A DNA stretch of 7,845 nt from Pseudomonadota bacterium (GCA_023437755.1 JAEZFJ010000149.1:1-7845); one strand, 5' to 3'; positions 1-5,177 are shown, counted from the stretch's first letter. Numbers and translations: made by a program. Notes: generated by a model from the sequence alone, not told the origin.

Positions 1-4
1 CGCT

Positions 5-1077
5 ATGCGAGCAAAGCCACACCGAAGCAAGGGACTTGTCCTCAAGGAACTCGATGGGGTCTGGCACGTCTCTGGAACCGTTGCAGGAGAGCGCATTCGA
101 AAAAGCCTTGGCACTCGCGACCGCGAAAAAGCCCTCCAGCTCAAAGCGGCCTTCGAAGACCGACTCTGGAAACGTCATCAGCTTGGCGAAGAAGCGGTAA
201 GGACGTTCGAGGAAGCCGCCGTCGAGTACCTAAGCCACGGCGGCAAGGACGGCACAGGCGGGGACGGACGATTCCTGCCGAAGGTCCTCCAGCACTTCAA
301 GGGCAGGCTGGTGGCGAGCATCAAGCCTGCCGAGCTTCGCTCAATGGCGAACACGCTCTATCCGAACGCATCACCGTCCACAAGAACCGCCAGGCTATCG
401 TGCCGGCGCGCTCGGTCATCATGTACGCGCATCAGCTCGGCTGGTGCGGCGCCATCAGCGTCGACCAGTTCAAGGTGCCGAAGTCACGCAAGCACAAGCC
501 GGTGACGCGGGAATGGATCGACGCCTTCATGGCCGAATCCGACCGGACGAAGATGCCGCACCTGTCGGCGCTCGTGCTGTTCATGCACCAGACCGGGACG
601 CGGGTGTCGGAAGCAATAAGGTTATGTGGGGGAGATGTTGACCTTGGCCGTCGCGTGGTCCTGCTCGGCAGGACGAAGACGGACGAACTGGTCTATCGGC
701 ACCTGACGGCCGAACTGGTCGCGCGCATCCAAGGGCTGGGCGCTGGACCGAGGGAACGGGTCTTTGGATATACCGACCCGAAGGCGGTCAACCGCGTCCT
801 GAAGCGTAAGGCGACTGCCGCAGGGCTTGAGCCCATGTCGACCCACTCTGTCGGTCGACACTCGTTTGCCACCAATGCCGTTGCGGCTGGCGGGAAGGCC
901 AAGGAAGTCATGGAGGCGGGCGGGTGGAAGTCGGCCCGGCTGTTCATGGAGACCTACGTTCACGCCGAGGAAGGTGGGCGGAACATCGCCGCTCTATTCG
1001 ATCGGCAGACGGGGCCAATTGACATGAACGAGGCAGGAGCTAAGCTACCAAGGCGCTACAAGGCCCGGAAATCATAG
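5..1077 (+). pseudogene. Tyrosine recombinase/phage-type integrase, frameshifted
   Basis: Site-specific recombinase that would integrate and excise the element. Two overlapping frames carry it: 5-385 gives the N-terminal part (a GVWHVSGTVAGERIRKSLGT segment like an arm-type DNA-binding domain, then the helical core-binding domain), and 385-1077 gives the rest of the core and the catalytic domain. Restoring one A near 385 joins LYPNASPSTR to NRQAIVPA, the usual sequence of this family, and gives about 357 aa, a normal length. In the joined numbering the catalytic residues are R200 (TGTRVSE), K225 (RTKTDE), H281 and R285 (THSVGRHSF), W308 (GGWKS) and Y318 (ETYVHAE), so the active site is complete. 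The second frame alone could start at GTG 400 but would lack most of the DNA-binding region. The true start may lie before the window, since only four bases precede the ATG. The shift is either a real inactivating mutation or a sequencing error. Confidence 0.85.
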
Positions 1078-1099
1078 CGTCTCGGCTGATTATCGCCAG

Positions 1100-1147
1100 C
1101 CCTTGGTAAGGGAGAGGCCGACAGTTCAATCCTGTCCGGCAGCACCA
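1100..1147 (+). other. 3' fragment of tRNA-Thr(GGT), probable attachment site (attR)
   Basis: The fragment begins inside the anticodon stem (CCC 1100-1102), continues through loop TTGGTAA (1103-1109, anticodon GGT at 1105-1107), stem strand GGGAG (1110-1114), a five-base-pair T arm (GACAG 1120-1124, loop TTCAATC 1125-1131, CTGTC 1132-1136), acceptor strand CGGCAGC (1137-1143), discriminator A and encoded CCA (1145-1147). The bases before 1100 do not pair properly with the distal anticodon stem, and no D arm or 5' acceptor strand is present, so it is not a working tRNA. The break in tRNA similarity at about 1100 marks the left limit of the duplicated att segment. The T-rich run after it (from 1148) may be the original tRNA terminator region. 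Confidence 0.8.
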
Positions 1148-1249
1148 TTTCCTGATTTTCGATTTGTTGCCGCGACGGGTGGATCGTGGGCTGCCTGGCT
1201 TGCAGCCAGCGGGCTTCTGGTGTCCTGATGGGCGCCCCGCCACCTTGCC

Positions 1250-1253
1250 AGGA
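1250..1253 (+). promoter_or_regulatory. Ribosome binding site of the aldo/keto reductase gene
   Basis: AGGA lies eight bases before the ATG at 1262 and supports that start. The 114 bp between the tRNA fragment and this gene also contain short competing inverted repeats (GGCTGC 1189-1194 with GCAGCC 1202-1207; CTGGCT 1195-1200 with AGCCAG 1204-1209). I cannot identify a promoter there with confidence. Confidence 0.5.
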
Positions 1254-1261
1254 CCGACCCC

Positions 1262-2191
1262 ATGAAGACCTACACCGTTCCCGAAGCCGGGGTGACCGTG
1301 CCGAGCCTGGTGCTCGGGCTCATGCGCATCGCCGAGATGGAGGATGCCGCGATCCGTCGCCTGTTCGACACCGGAGTCGAAGCGGGGATAACCATGGTGG
1401 ATCACGCCGACATCTATGGCGGCGCCCCACATCGGAGCGAGTCGCGGTTCGGCGAGGCGGTGCGGCTGTCGTCGACGGAACGCGAGCGCATCCAGATCCA
1501 GAGCAAGGTGGGAATCCGCAAGGGTTACTTCGATTTCTCGACCGAGCACATCCTCCGCTCGGTGGACGAGTCGCTGGCGGCGCTGCGGACCGATTACCTG
1601 GACGTCCTGTTGCTGCACCGGCCGGATGCGCTGGTGGAGCCCGAAGAAGTGGCAGCCGCATTCGACCGGCTCCACGGCGACGGCAAAGTCCGGCATTTCG
1701 GGGTATCCAATCATACCCCGGGACAGATCGAGCTGTTGAAAACAGCCGTGCGGCAGCCGCTGCTGTTCAACCAGATGCAGTTGAGCCTGACGCACGCCAA
1801 CCTGATCGCGCAGGGGATCGCCGCCAATATGGGCGAACTGGAGCAGTCGGTGTCACGCGATGTGGGGCTGCTCGACTACAGCCGCCTCAAGGGGATGACG
1901 CTGCAGGCGTGGTCGCCTTTTCATGCGGGGCGGGGCAAGGGGATTTTCCTCGGCGACTACGACCGCTACCGCGAGCTCAATGAATTGCTGGAAGAACTCG
2001 CCGGGCAGTACGGGGTGACGCCGACCGGCATCGCCATCGCCTGGATCGTGCGGCACCCGGCCAGCATCCAGGTGGTGCTGGGCACCACCAGGCCGGAGCG
2101 GGTGCGCGACAGCGCCGCCGGCGCCGATATCCGCCTCACACGCGAGGAGTGGTACCGCCTGTTCCGGGCGGCAGGGCATACGGTGCCATGA
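1262..2191 (+). CDS. ydhF: Aldo/keto reductase, YdhF-like
   Basis: Cytosolic NAD(P)H-dependent oxidoreductase of the aldo/keto reductase superfamily, 309 aa, the usual length for a complete (beta/alpha)8 barrel. The catalytic tetrad is visible: D47 and Y52 in VDHADIYGG, K82 in QSKVGI, and H119 in LLLHRPD. The strand motifs GKVRHFGVSN (141-150) and QAWSPF (215-220) and the cofactor-phosphate region GTTRPERV (274-281) follow in the expected order. The VDHADIYGG, IHRPD-like and C-terminal LTREEWYRLFRAAG..VP segments match Escherichia coli YdhF as I remember it, hence the symbol; the physiological substrate of that family is not established. It is the first gene right of the element boundary. No operon partner lies downstream, where the next gene points the other way. 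Its insertion next to the element is probably only a consequence of lying beside tRNA-Thr. Confidence 0.9.
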   Translation: MKTYTVPEAGVTVPSLVLGLMRIAEMEDAAIRRLFDTGVEAGITMVDHADIYGGAPHRSESRFGEAVRLSSTERERIQIQSKVGIRKGYFDFSTEHILRSVDESLAALRTDYLDVLLLHRPDALVEPEEVAAAFDRLHGDGKVRHFGVSNHTPGQIELLKTAVRQPLLFNQMQLSLTHANLIAQGIAANMGELEQSVSRDVGLLDYSRLKGMTLQAWSPFHAGRGKGIFLGDYDRYRELNELLEELAGQYGVTPTGIAIAWIVRHPASIQVVLGTTRPERVRDSAAGADIRLTREEWYRLFRAAGHTVP

Positions 2192-2207
2192 GGCAAAGTC
2201 CACCCAA

Positions 2208-2236
2208 ACGAAAACCGGCGCTCCGAGGAGCCCCGG
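2208..2236 (-). terminator. Intrinsic terminator of the PRC-barrel gene
   Basis: On the minus strand an inverted repeat (plus-strand arms CCGGCGCTCC 2215-2224 and GGAGCCCCGG 2227-2236, one C-C mismatch, small CGAG loop) is followed by TTTTCGTTT. This is a standard hairpin plus T-rich tail, about 50 bases past the stop codon of the minus-strand gene. On the plus strand it has no T run, so it may end transcription of the aldo/keto reductase gene only weakly. Confidence 0.6.
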
Positions 2237-2268
2237 GGATGGTAAACATCATTTGGTGCTGAAATCAC

Positions 2269-2288
2269 CTGACCGGGGGCGCGGTCAG
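2269..2288. other. Perfect 7-bp hairpin overlapping the PRC-barrel stop codon
   Basis: CTGACCG (2269-2275) and CGGTCAG (2282-2288) are perfect inverted complements around a six-base loop. The right arm includes the TGA stop codon (2285-2287) of the minus-strand gene. With no T-tract on either strand it is not a standard terminator, but it could assist termination between the converging genes or protect the 3' end of the message. Confidence 0.35.
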
Positions 2289-2677
2289 ATCCAGTAGGGA
2301 GCTACGCCGTAATAGTCGTAGACCCGGCGGCCATTCTCGGCCGTCCAGTAGTTGTCGTCGTTGTCCCTCTCATAGCGGGGGGCGCCCTCGAGCTGTTCCT
2401 TGGTGACGTCGACCCGGTAGCCACCGAGGCTCTCGTCATAGTTCAGCTTGGACCAAGGCAGCGGGTAGTGTTCGTGGCCGATGCCCATGAAGCCGCCGAA
2501 GCTCAGCACGGCATAGGAAACCTTGCCGCTGCGCTTCTCGACCAGGATGCGCTCGATCGAGCCGATGTGCTCGCCGCGCGGATCAAAGACCTTCGTGCCT
2601 TCGACCTTGTCGGACGCAATGAGGTCGTGGGTCTCGTGCACGTCGGCGTCAGCCTTGCGGATGTCGTCGTAAGCCAT
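2285..2677 (-). CDS. PRC-barrel domain protein (130 aa), probably general-stress induced
   Basis: Small acidic soluble protein. Residues about 18-95 fit a PRC-barrel domain: HDLIASDKVEGTKVFDPRGEHIGSI, then an ILVEKRSGKVSYAVLSFGGFMGIG..YPLPWSKL strand pattern. PRC barrels are small beta barrels first known from photosynthetic reaction centre subunit H and from RimM; stand-alone members in Alphaproteobacteria have no fixed biochemical function. The C-terminal tail (101-130) is rich in Tyr, Asp and Asn. I chose the ATG at 2677 (MAYDDIRK) over the longer frame to 2779 because GAGGAG lies seven bases upstream and a matching EcfG-type promoter ends just before it; the longer version would place promoter and ribosome site inside the coding region. 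No signal peptide or membrane segment is visible. It is divergent from the 85-aa/99-aa gene pair. Confidence 0.88.
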   Translation of the reverse strand: MAYDDIRKADADVHETHDLIASDKVEGTKVFDPRGEHIGSIERILVEKRSGKVSYAVLSFGGFMGIGHEHYPLPWSKLNYDESLGGYRVDVTKEQLEGAPRYERDNDDNYWTAENGRRVYDYYGVAPYWI

Positions 2678-2683
2678 TTCTGA

Positions 2684-2689
2684 CTCCTC
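2684..2689 (-). promoter_or_regulatory. Ribosome binding site fixing the PRC-barrel start
   Basis: On the minus strand GAGGAG precedes ATG 2677 by six to seven bases. It decides between this start and upstream in-frame alternatives that would add 34 poorly protein-like residues. Confidence 0.8.
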
Positions 2690-2710
2690 TCGTTTGCGGT
2701 GTGCAGAAAG

Positions 2711-2735
2711 AACGCATGCCCAGGGGCGTGGTTCC
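2711..2735 (-). promoter_or_regulatory. EcfG-type (general stress sigma factor) promoter for the PRC-barrel gene
   Basis: On the minus strand GGAAC (2735-2731) is followed by exactly 16 bases and then CGTT (2714-2711). This matches the consensus GGAAC-N16/17-CGTT recognised by EcfG-family sigma factors in the alphaproteobacterial general stress response. Transcription should begin near 2704, giving a leader of about 27 bases that contains the GAGGAG ribosome site. Promoter spacing, leader length and start codon agree, which makes a chance match less likely. Confidence 0.75.
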
Positions 2736-2755
2736 CCCATTTGCCTGCCCAAAGC

Positions 2756-2780
2756 GGAACCGTGATCGAACGATTGCATT
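2756..2780 (+). promoter_or_regulatory. EcfG-type promoter for the 85-aa/99-aa gene pair
   Basis: GGAAC (2756-2760), 16 bases, then CATT (2777-2780). This departs from the EcfG consensus by one base in the -10 element (CATT for CGTT) and keeps the spacing and the terminal TT. Transcription would begin near 2787, about 34 bases before ATG 2821. It lies back to back with the perfect copy on the other strand, with 20 bp between the two GGAAC elements. Confidence 0.55.
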
Positions 2781-2808
2781 GAGCTTCCGACGGCTTTTCC
2801 ACTTGCCG

Positions 2809-2814
2809 AAGGAG
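2809..2814 (+). promoter_or_regulatory. Ribosome binding site of the 85-aa protein gene
   Basis: AAGGAG sits six bases before ATG 2821 and fixes this start against the longer upstream reading frame. Confidence 0.8.
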
Positions 2815-2820
2815 ACAGAC

Positions 2821-3078
2821 ATGGCTTTCGACAGCCTCAAGGATCGCCAGGGCGGCAAGGACCGGTTGCGCCCGATGGAGATCGCCCACAACCCCCTGTT
2901 TACGGCACGCGAGAAGATCGCGCTGCTGAACGATCTCAAGGCGGAGGTCACCGGCGCCCAGCAGGAGGGCGACGATCTCGGCATCGACGCCGAGGAGATC
3001 GACGCTGCCATTGCCGAAGTGCATCAGGGCGTACAGTCCGGGGTGGGCACCGGCACCGTGCTGAAGGGAGATTTCTGA
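2821..3078 (+). CDS. Small hypothetical soluble protein (85 aa)
   Basis: I do not recognise a named family. The protein is charged and mostly helical in appearance: an N-terminal basic stretch (MAFDSLKDRQGGKDRLRP), a segment with many Lys, Glu and Leu (REKIALLNDLKAEVTGAQQEG, about 30-50), then an acidic helix (IDAEEIDAAIAEVHQGV, about 55-71) and a glycine-rich end. There is no signal peptide, membrane segment, cysteine pair or obvious catalytic motif. The ATG at 2821 is supported by AAGGAG at 2809-2814; a longer frame opening with GTG at 2701 would run through the promoter region and is not credible. The stop codon overlaps the next start (TGATG), implying translational coupling with the membrane protein gene. 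An EcfG-type promoter upstream suggests induction under general stress. Confidence 0.8.
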   Translation: MAFDSLKDRQGGKDRLRPMEIAHNPLFTAREKIALLNDLKAEVTGAQQEGDDLGIDAEEIDAAIAEVHQGVQSGVGTGTVLKGDF

Positions 3079-3377
3079 TGGCGACAGCTCCCAAGGCCCC
3101 AACTCCCACCGTCGCGGAGGTGGATTTCATGACCGACGAGCATGGCGCCCGCGTGGATGTGCCGGATGGCTCGCAGCTCAAGGTCGCCAACGAGCATGAG
3201 CCGACCGTCGGGTCGACGGGTCCGACGAACTGGTGGCTCTATGGGCTGGTCGGGATGGCGATCGTGATCGCGGTGCTGCTGGTGCTGCAGCTGTTCAACG
3301 GTGCGCCGAGCACAGCCGTGCAGCCCGGCACGCCAACTTCAGCGCCCGTGGTGGAGCCGGTGGCTCCGGCGCAGTAA
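3078..3377 (+). CDS. Small single-pass membrane protein (99 aa), unknown function
   Basis: The N-terminal about 50 residues are polar (TVAEVDFMTDEHGARVDVPDG and following). One hydrophobic helix follows, about residues 52-73 (WWLYGLVGMAIVIAVLLVLQLF), then a 25-residue Pro/Ala/Thr/Val tail. With no N-terminal signal peptide it is probably an inner-membrane protein with a cytoplasmic N-terminus and a short periplasmic Pro-rich tail; this orientation is an inference. I recognise no conserved domain. The ATG overlaps the TGA of the preceding gene by one base, so the two genes are very likely co-translated, and a strong terminator 24 bp after the stop closes the unit. The pairing of a small soluble protein with a membrane anchor under a probable stress promoter suggests an envelope or stress role, but nothing more specific is shown. 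Confidence 0.78.
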   Translation: MATAPKAPTPTVAEVDFMTDEHGARVDVPDGSQLKVANEHEPTVGSTGPTNWWLYGLVGMAIVIAVLLVLQLFNGAPSTAVQPGTPTSAPVVEPVAPAQ

Positions 3378-3401
3378 AGCGCACCGGACGAAAACCAAGA
3401 A

Positions 3402-3426
3402 GGGCCACGCATTGCGTGGCCCTTTT
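3402..3426. terminator. Strong bidirectional intrinsic terminator
   Basis: GGGCCACGC (3402-3410) and GCGTGGCCC (3414-3422) form a perfect nine-base-pair GC-rich stem with a three-base loop, followed on the plus strand by TTTT. Read on the minus strand the same hairpin is followed by a T-rich stretch (TTCTTGGTTTT). It lies between the converging 99-aa protein gene and OmpA-family lipoprotein gene and can serve both. Confidence 0.88.
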
Positions 3427-3443
3427 GCTGATCGTGGTCGGGA

Positions 3444-4112
3444 TCAGCCCTGGATGGGGGAGAGCTGGATTTCGACGCGACGGTTCTGGGCGCGGCCGGC
3501 TTCGGTGGCGTTGGAAGCGATCGGGGCGGTCTCGCCCTTGCCTTCGATGTAGAAGCGACGCTGGTCGATTCCCTGGCTGGACAGGATGGTTGCAACGGAA
3601 ACGGCGCGGCGCTGGCTGAGGCTGAGGTTGTAGGCGTCGTCGCCCTGGGAATCGGTGTGGCCGTAGACATCGACAATGGTCTTGTCGAACTTCTTGAGCA
3701 CCAGCGCGACCGACACCAGGGTCGAGTTAAACTGCGGCTGCACCGTCGAGGAATCGGTGGCGAAGGTGATGTTGGACGGCATGTTGAGGATGATCTGGTT
3801 GCCGACGCGGGTGACCGACACGCCAGTGCCCTGAAGCTGGGCGCGCAGTTCGGCTTCCTGCTGGTCCATGTAGGAGCCGATCGCTGCACCGGTGAGGCCG
3901 CCGACACCGGCGCCGATCAGGGCGCCGACGCGCGGATCACCACCCACTGCCGCGCCGACCAGCGCTCCGGCAACGGCGCCGCCACCGGCGCCGAGCAGGG
4001 TGCCGCCCGCCGTGTTGGAGAGCTGCGACTGGCCGGTATAGGGATTGGTGGTGGTGCAGGCGGTCAGCGCCAGCGTGGCCGCCAGCGCGACCAGAAACTT
4101 CGACTTCTTCAA
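3444..4112 (-). CDS. OmpA-family outer-membrane lipoprotein with glycine-zipper segment (YiaD-like)
   Basis: Envelope lipoprotein, 222 aa. The N-terminus is a lipoprotein signal peptide (KK, hydrophobic stretch, lipobox LTAC), with C19 the predicted lipidated residue. Residues about 36-81 are a glycine/alanine-rich zipper-like segment (GGTLLGAGGGAVAGALVGAAVGG...), as in small surface-antigen-like lipoproteins. Residues about 105-220 are an OmpA C-terminal peptidoglycan-binding domain, with the signature GHTDSQGDDAYNLSLSQRRAVSV (D154 and the downstream Arg pair being the expected diaminopimelate contacts) and the terminal GRAQNRRVEI. The likely role is linking the outer membrane to peptidoglycan. 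The start is TTG at 4112: AGGGGGA lies just upstream, and any later ATG would delete the signal peptide. The gene has its own upstream region with phased TGAAC repeats and ends in the shared terminator. Confidence 0.92.
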   Translation of the reverse strand: MKKSKFLVALAATLALTACTTTNPYTGQSQLSNTAGGTLLGAGGGAVAGALVGAAVGGDPRVGALIGAGVGGLTGAAIGSYMDQQEAELRAQLQGTGVSVTRVGNQIILNMPSNITFATDSSTVQPQFNSTLVSVALVLKKFDKTIVDVYGHTDSQGDDAYNLSLSQRRAVSVATILSSQGIDQRRFYIEGKGETAPIASNATEAGRAQNRRVEIQLSPIQG

Positions 4113-4116
4113 TGTA

Positions 4117-4123
4117 TCCCCCT
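4117..4123 (-). promoter_or_regulatory. Ribosome binding site deciding the TTG start of the OmpA lipoprotein
   Basis: On the minus strand AGGGGGA precedes TTG 4112 by four bases (ATACA lies between the last G of the run and the TTG). No in-frame ATG occurs near the signal peptide, so this site supports the non-standard start codon. Confidence 0.7.
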
Positions 4124-4203
4124 GAAGGATTGGTTCGGTGGCCTTGGTGGCCGCGGAATACGGCAGGACCGTGGTGGAAATTTTGCCCTGTCCGGCAGCT
4201 AGA

Positions 4204-4229
4204 TGAACACAGATGAACGCTGGCTGAAC
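4204..4229. promoter_or_regulatory. Three helically phased TGAAC repeats, candidate operator of the OmpA lipoprotein gene
   Basis: TGAAC occurs at 4204-4208, 4214-4218 and 4225-4229, with starts 10 and 11 bases apart, so all three face the same side of the helix. They lie 92-117 bp upstream of the lipoprotein start and 15 bp past the stop codon of the dehydrogenase gene. Tandem phased direct repeats are typical of OmpR-type response regulators, but I cannot name the regulator. Chance repetition of a five-base word is possible. Confidence 0.4.
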
Positions 4230-4244
4230 GGCGGATGACGGGTG

Positions 4245-5015
4245 TCAGGTGTGCGCCCAACCGCCGTCCACGAGGAATTGCTGCGCGGATATCATGGCGC
4301 TGTCTTCGGCGGCGAGGAACAGGGCCATGCGGGCGACGTCGTCGGGCATGACCCGGCCGGCGAGCGCCTGGTTTTCGTCGAGCTGCCGTTCGCCCTCGGC
4401 GTCGAGCCAGTGGGTGAGCTGGCGTTCGGTCATCACCCAACCCGGCGCGATGGTGTTGACGCGGACGCCGGACTTGCCGAGTTCGCGCGCCATGGAGCGG
4501 GTGAGGCCGTGAATGGCGGCCTTGGCGGTTTCGTAGATGGGAATGCGCGGCGACATCACCATCCAGCTGATGGAGCCGAAATTGACCACCGCGCCGCCGC
4601 CGGCGCGAATCATGCCCGGGGCCACCGACTGGATGGCGAAGAAGTAGTGCTTGAGATTGACCGCCATGCGGTCGTCCCAATAGGCGGGCGTCGCCTCGGC
4701 CCAATCGTGGCGCTCGTCGTGGCCCGCATTGTTGACCAGCACGAGAGTGTCGCCGTGCACCCTGGCGAAGCCGTCGATGGCGGCCTGGTAGGCGCCGGTG
4801 TCGGTGATGTCGCAGTGGGTGAAGCGGACGGTGTGGCCGGCGGCGGTGAGTTCGGCCGCGAGGCGCTGCCCGGCTTCATCGGCAATGTCGACGAAACCCA
4901 CTTTGGCGCCCTGAGCAGCGAAGTTGCGGACCAGCGACTCGCCGATGCCCGAGGCGCCCCCGGAGATCACGACGGGCCGGTCGCGCAGGCTGGGGTAGTC
5001 GGCGAAGTTGGTCAT
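4245..5015 (-). CDS. Short-chain dehydrogenase/reductase (SDR), possibly a sugar dehydrogenase
   Basis: Classical SDR oxidoreductase, 256 aa, complete, cytosolic. The Rossmann nucleotide-binding motif is SGGASGIG (18-25); D43 at the end of the second strand (GFVDI) indicates preference for NAD(H) over NADP(H). NNAG (95-98), N120, S148 and the Y161-x3-K165 pair (YETAK) make the catalytic tetrad intact. PGWVMT (191-196) and the C-terminal QQFLVDGGW complete the fold. The SISWM.....IYETAK region and the ending resemble SDR-type aldose 1-dehydrogenases (galactose or arabinose type) of rhizobia, but substrate cannot be read from the sequence. The start ATG 5015 fits the homologous N-terminus; only a weak GGAC-like ribosome site is visible. 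No pathway partner lies next to it. A perfect 16-bp palindrome 70 bp upstream may be its operator. Confidence 0.9.
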   Translation of the reverse strand: MTNFADYPSLRDRPVVISGGASGIGESLVRNFAAQGAKVGFVDIADEAGQRLAAELTAAGHTVRFTHCDITDTGAYQAAIDGFARVHGDTLVLVNNAGHDERHDWAEATPAYWDDRMAVNLKHYFFAIQSVAPGMIRAGGGAVVNFGSISWMVMSPRIPIYETAKAAIHGLTRSMARELGKSGVRVNTIAPGWVMTERQLTHWLDAEGERQLDENQALAGRVMPDDVARMALFLAAEDSAMISAQQFLVDGGWAHT

Positions 5016-5084
5016 GGTCAGAGGTCCGCGATGGGTGGGTTGAGCTTCTTGGTAGCGTTCCTGCGGGCGGGCTGCAAGTGCGCC

Positions 5085-5100
5085 TGAGGTACGTACCTCA
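5085..5100. promoter_or_regulatory. Perfect 16-bp palindrome, candidate operator of the SDR gene
   Basis: TGAGGTACGTACCTCA is its own reverse complement over all 16 bases. It lies 70-85 bp upstream of the dehydrogenase start and downstream of the next gene on the same strand, where a promoter for the dehydrogenase should be. Contiguous even-length palindromes like this suit a dimeric repressor such as a TetR- or GntR/LacI-type protein; which one is unknown, and no regulator gene is adjacent. Confidence 0.5.
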
Positions 5101-5151
5101 ATAAGTCACCGAGCGAGCCTTAAGCCGAAGGTGAGCCTGCCGACCCGAGCG

Positions 5152-5174
5152 GTCGCGCGCGCTGCACGCGCGAC
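5152..5174. other. GC-rich hairpin just past the acyltransferase-like gene
   Basis: GTCGCGCG (5152-5159) and CGCGCGAC (5167-5174) form an eight-base-pair perfect stem with a seven-base loop, starting three bases past the stop codon of the minus-strand gene. There is no T-tract, so it is not a canonical terminator. It may stabilise the 3' end or contribute to termination, but in such GC-rich sequence it could also be incidental. Confidence 0.35.
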
Positions 5175-5177
5175 GCG

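Larger units (their letters stand above)
1..1147. mobile_element. Right end of an integrated element (prophage or genomic island) at tRNA-Thr(GGT)
   Basis: An integrase gene reads rightward and ends 22 bp before a 48-bp fragment identical in layout to the 3' part of a tRNA-Thr(GGT) gene, with no 5' tRNA half in front of it. Tyrosine recombinases commonly integrate at the 3' end of tRNA genes and leave such a partial copy at the far boundary. Since the fragment reads rightward, the element should extend leftward out of the window and the intact tRNA-Thr should sit at its other end. Only the integrase is visible, so I cannot say whether the element is a prophage, an island or a decayed remnant. 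The sequence right of 1147 looks like resident chromosome. Confidence 0.62.

Noticed and set aside
1091..1147. Complete tRNA-Thr gene
   Set aside because: There is no 5' acceptor strand or D arm, and the bases just before 1100 do not complete the anticodon stem; it is only a 3' fragment.
1040..1795. 251-codon minus-strand open frame over the tRNA fragment and the aldo/keto reductase gene
   Set aside because: It is antisense to a well-supported enzyme, and its N-terminal-distal part (TGLNCRPLPYQG) is the familiar false translation of the antisense of tRNA-Thr.
2678..2779. 34-residue N-terminal extension of the PRC-barrel protein
   Set aside because: It would cover the promoter and the GAGGAG ribosome site, and the added residues look untranslated.
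2701..2820. 40-residue N-terminal extension of the 85-aa protein from GTG 2701
   Set aside because: It runs through both promoter elements; AAGGAG directly before ATG 2821 marks the real start.
2503..3102. 199-codon minus-strand frame covering the PRC-barrel gene and the 85-aa gene
   Set aside because: It overlaps two genes that have ribosome sites and EcfG-type promoters, and its product has no protein-like pattern.
5016..5065. GGAAC on the minus strand upstream of the short-chain dehydrogenase as an EcfG promoter
   Set aside because: No CGTT-like -10 element occurs 16-18 bases downstream.
4242..5087. 281-codon plus-strand open frame opposite the short-chain dehydrogenase
   Set aside because: The minus strand carries all SDR motifs in order. 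The plus-strand product is a Gly/Ala/Val/His-rich shadow typical of high-GC DNA with no ribosome site.
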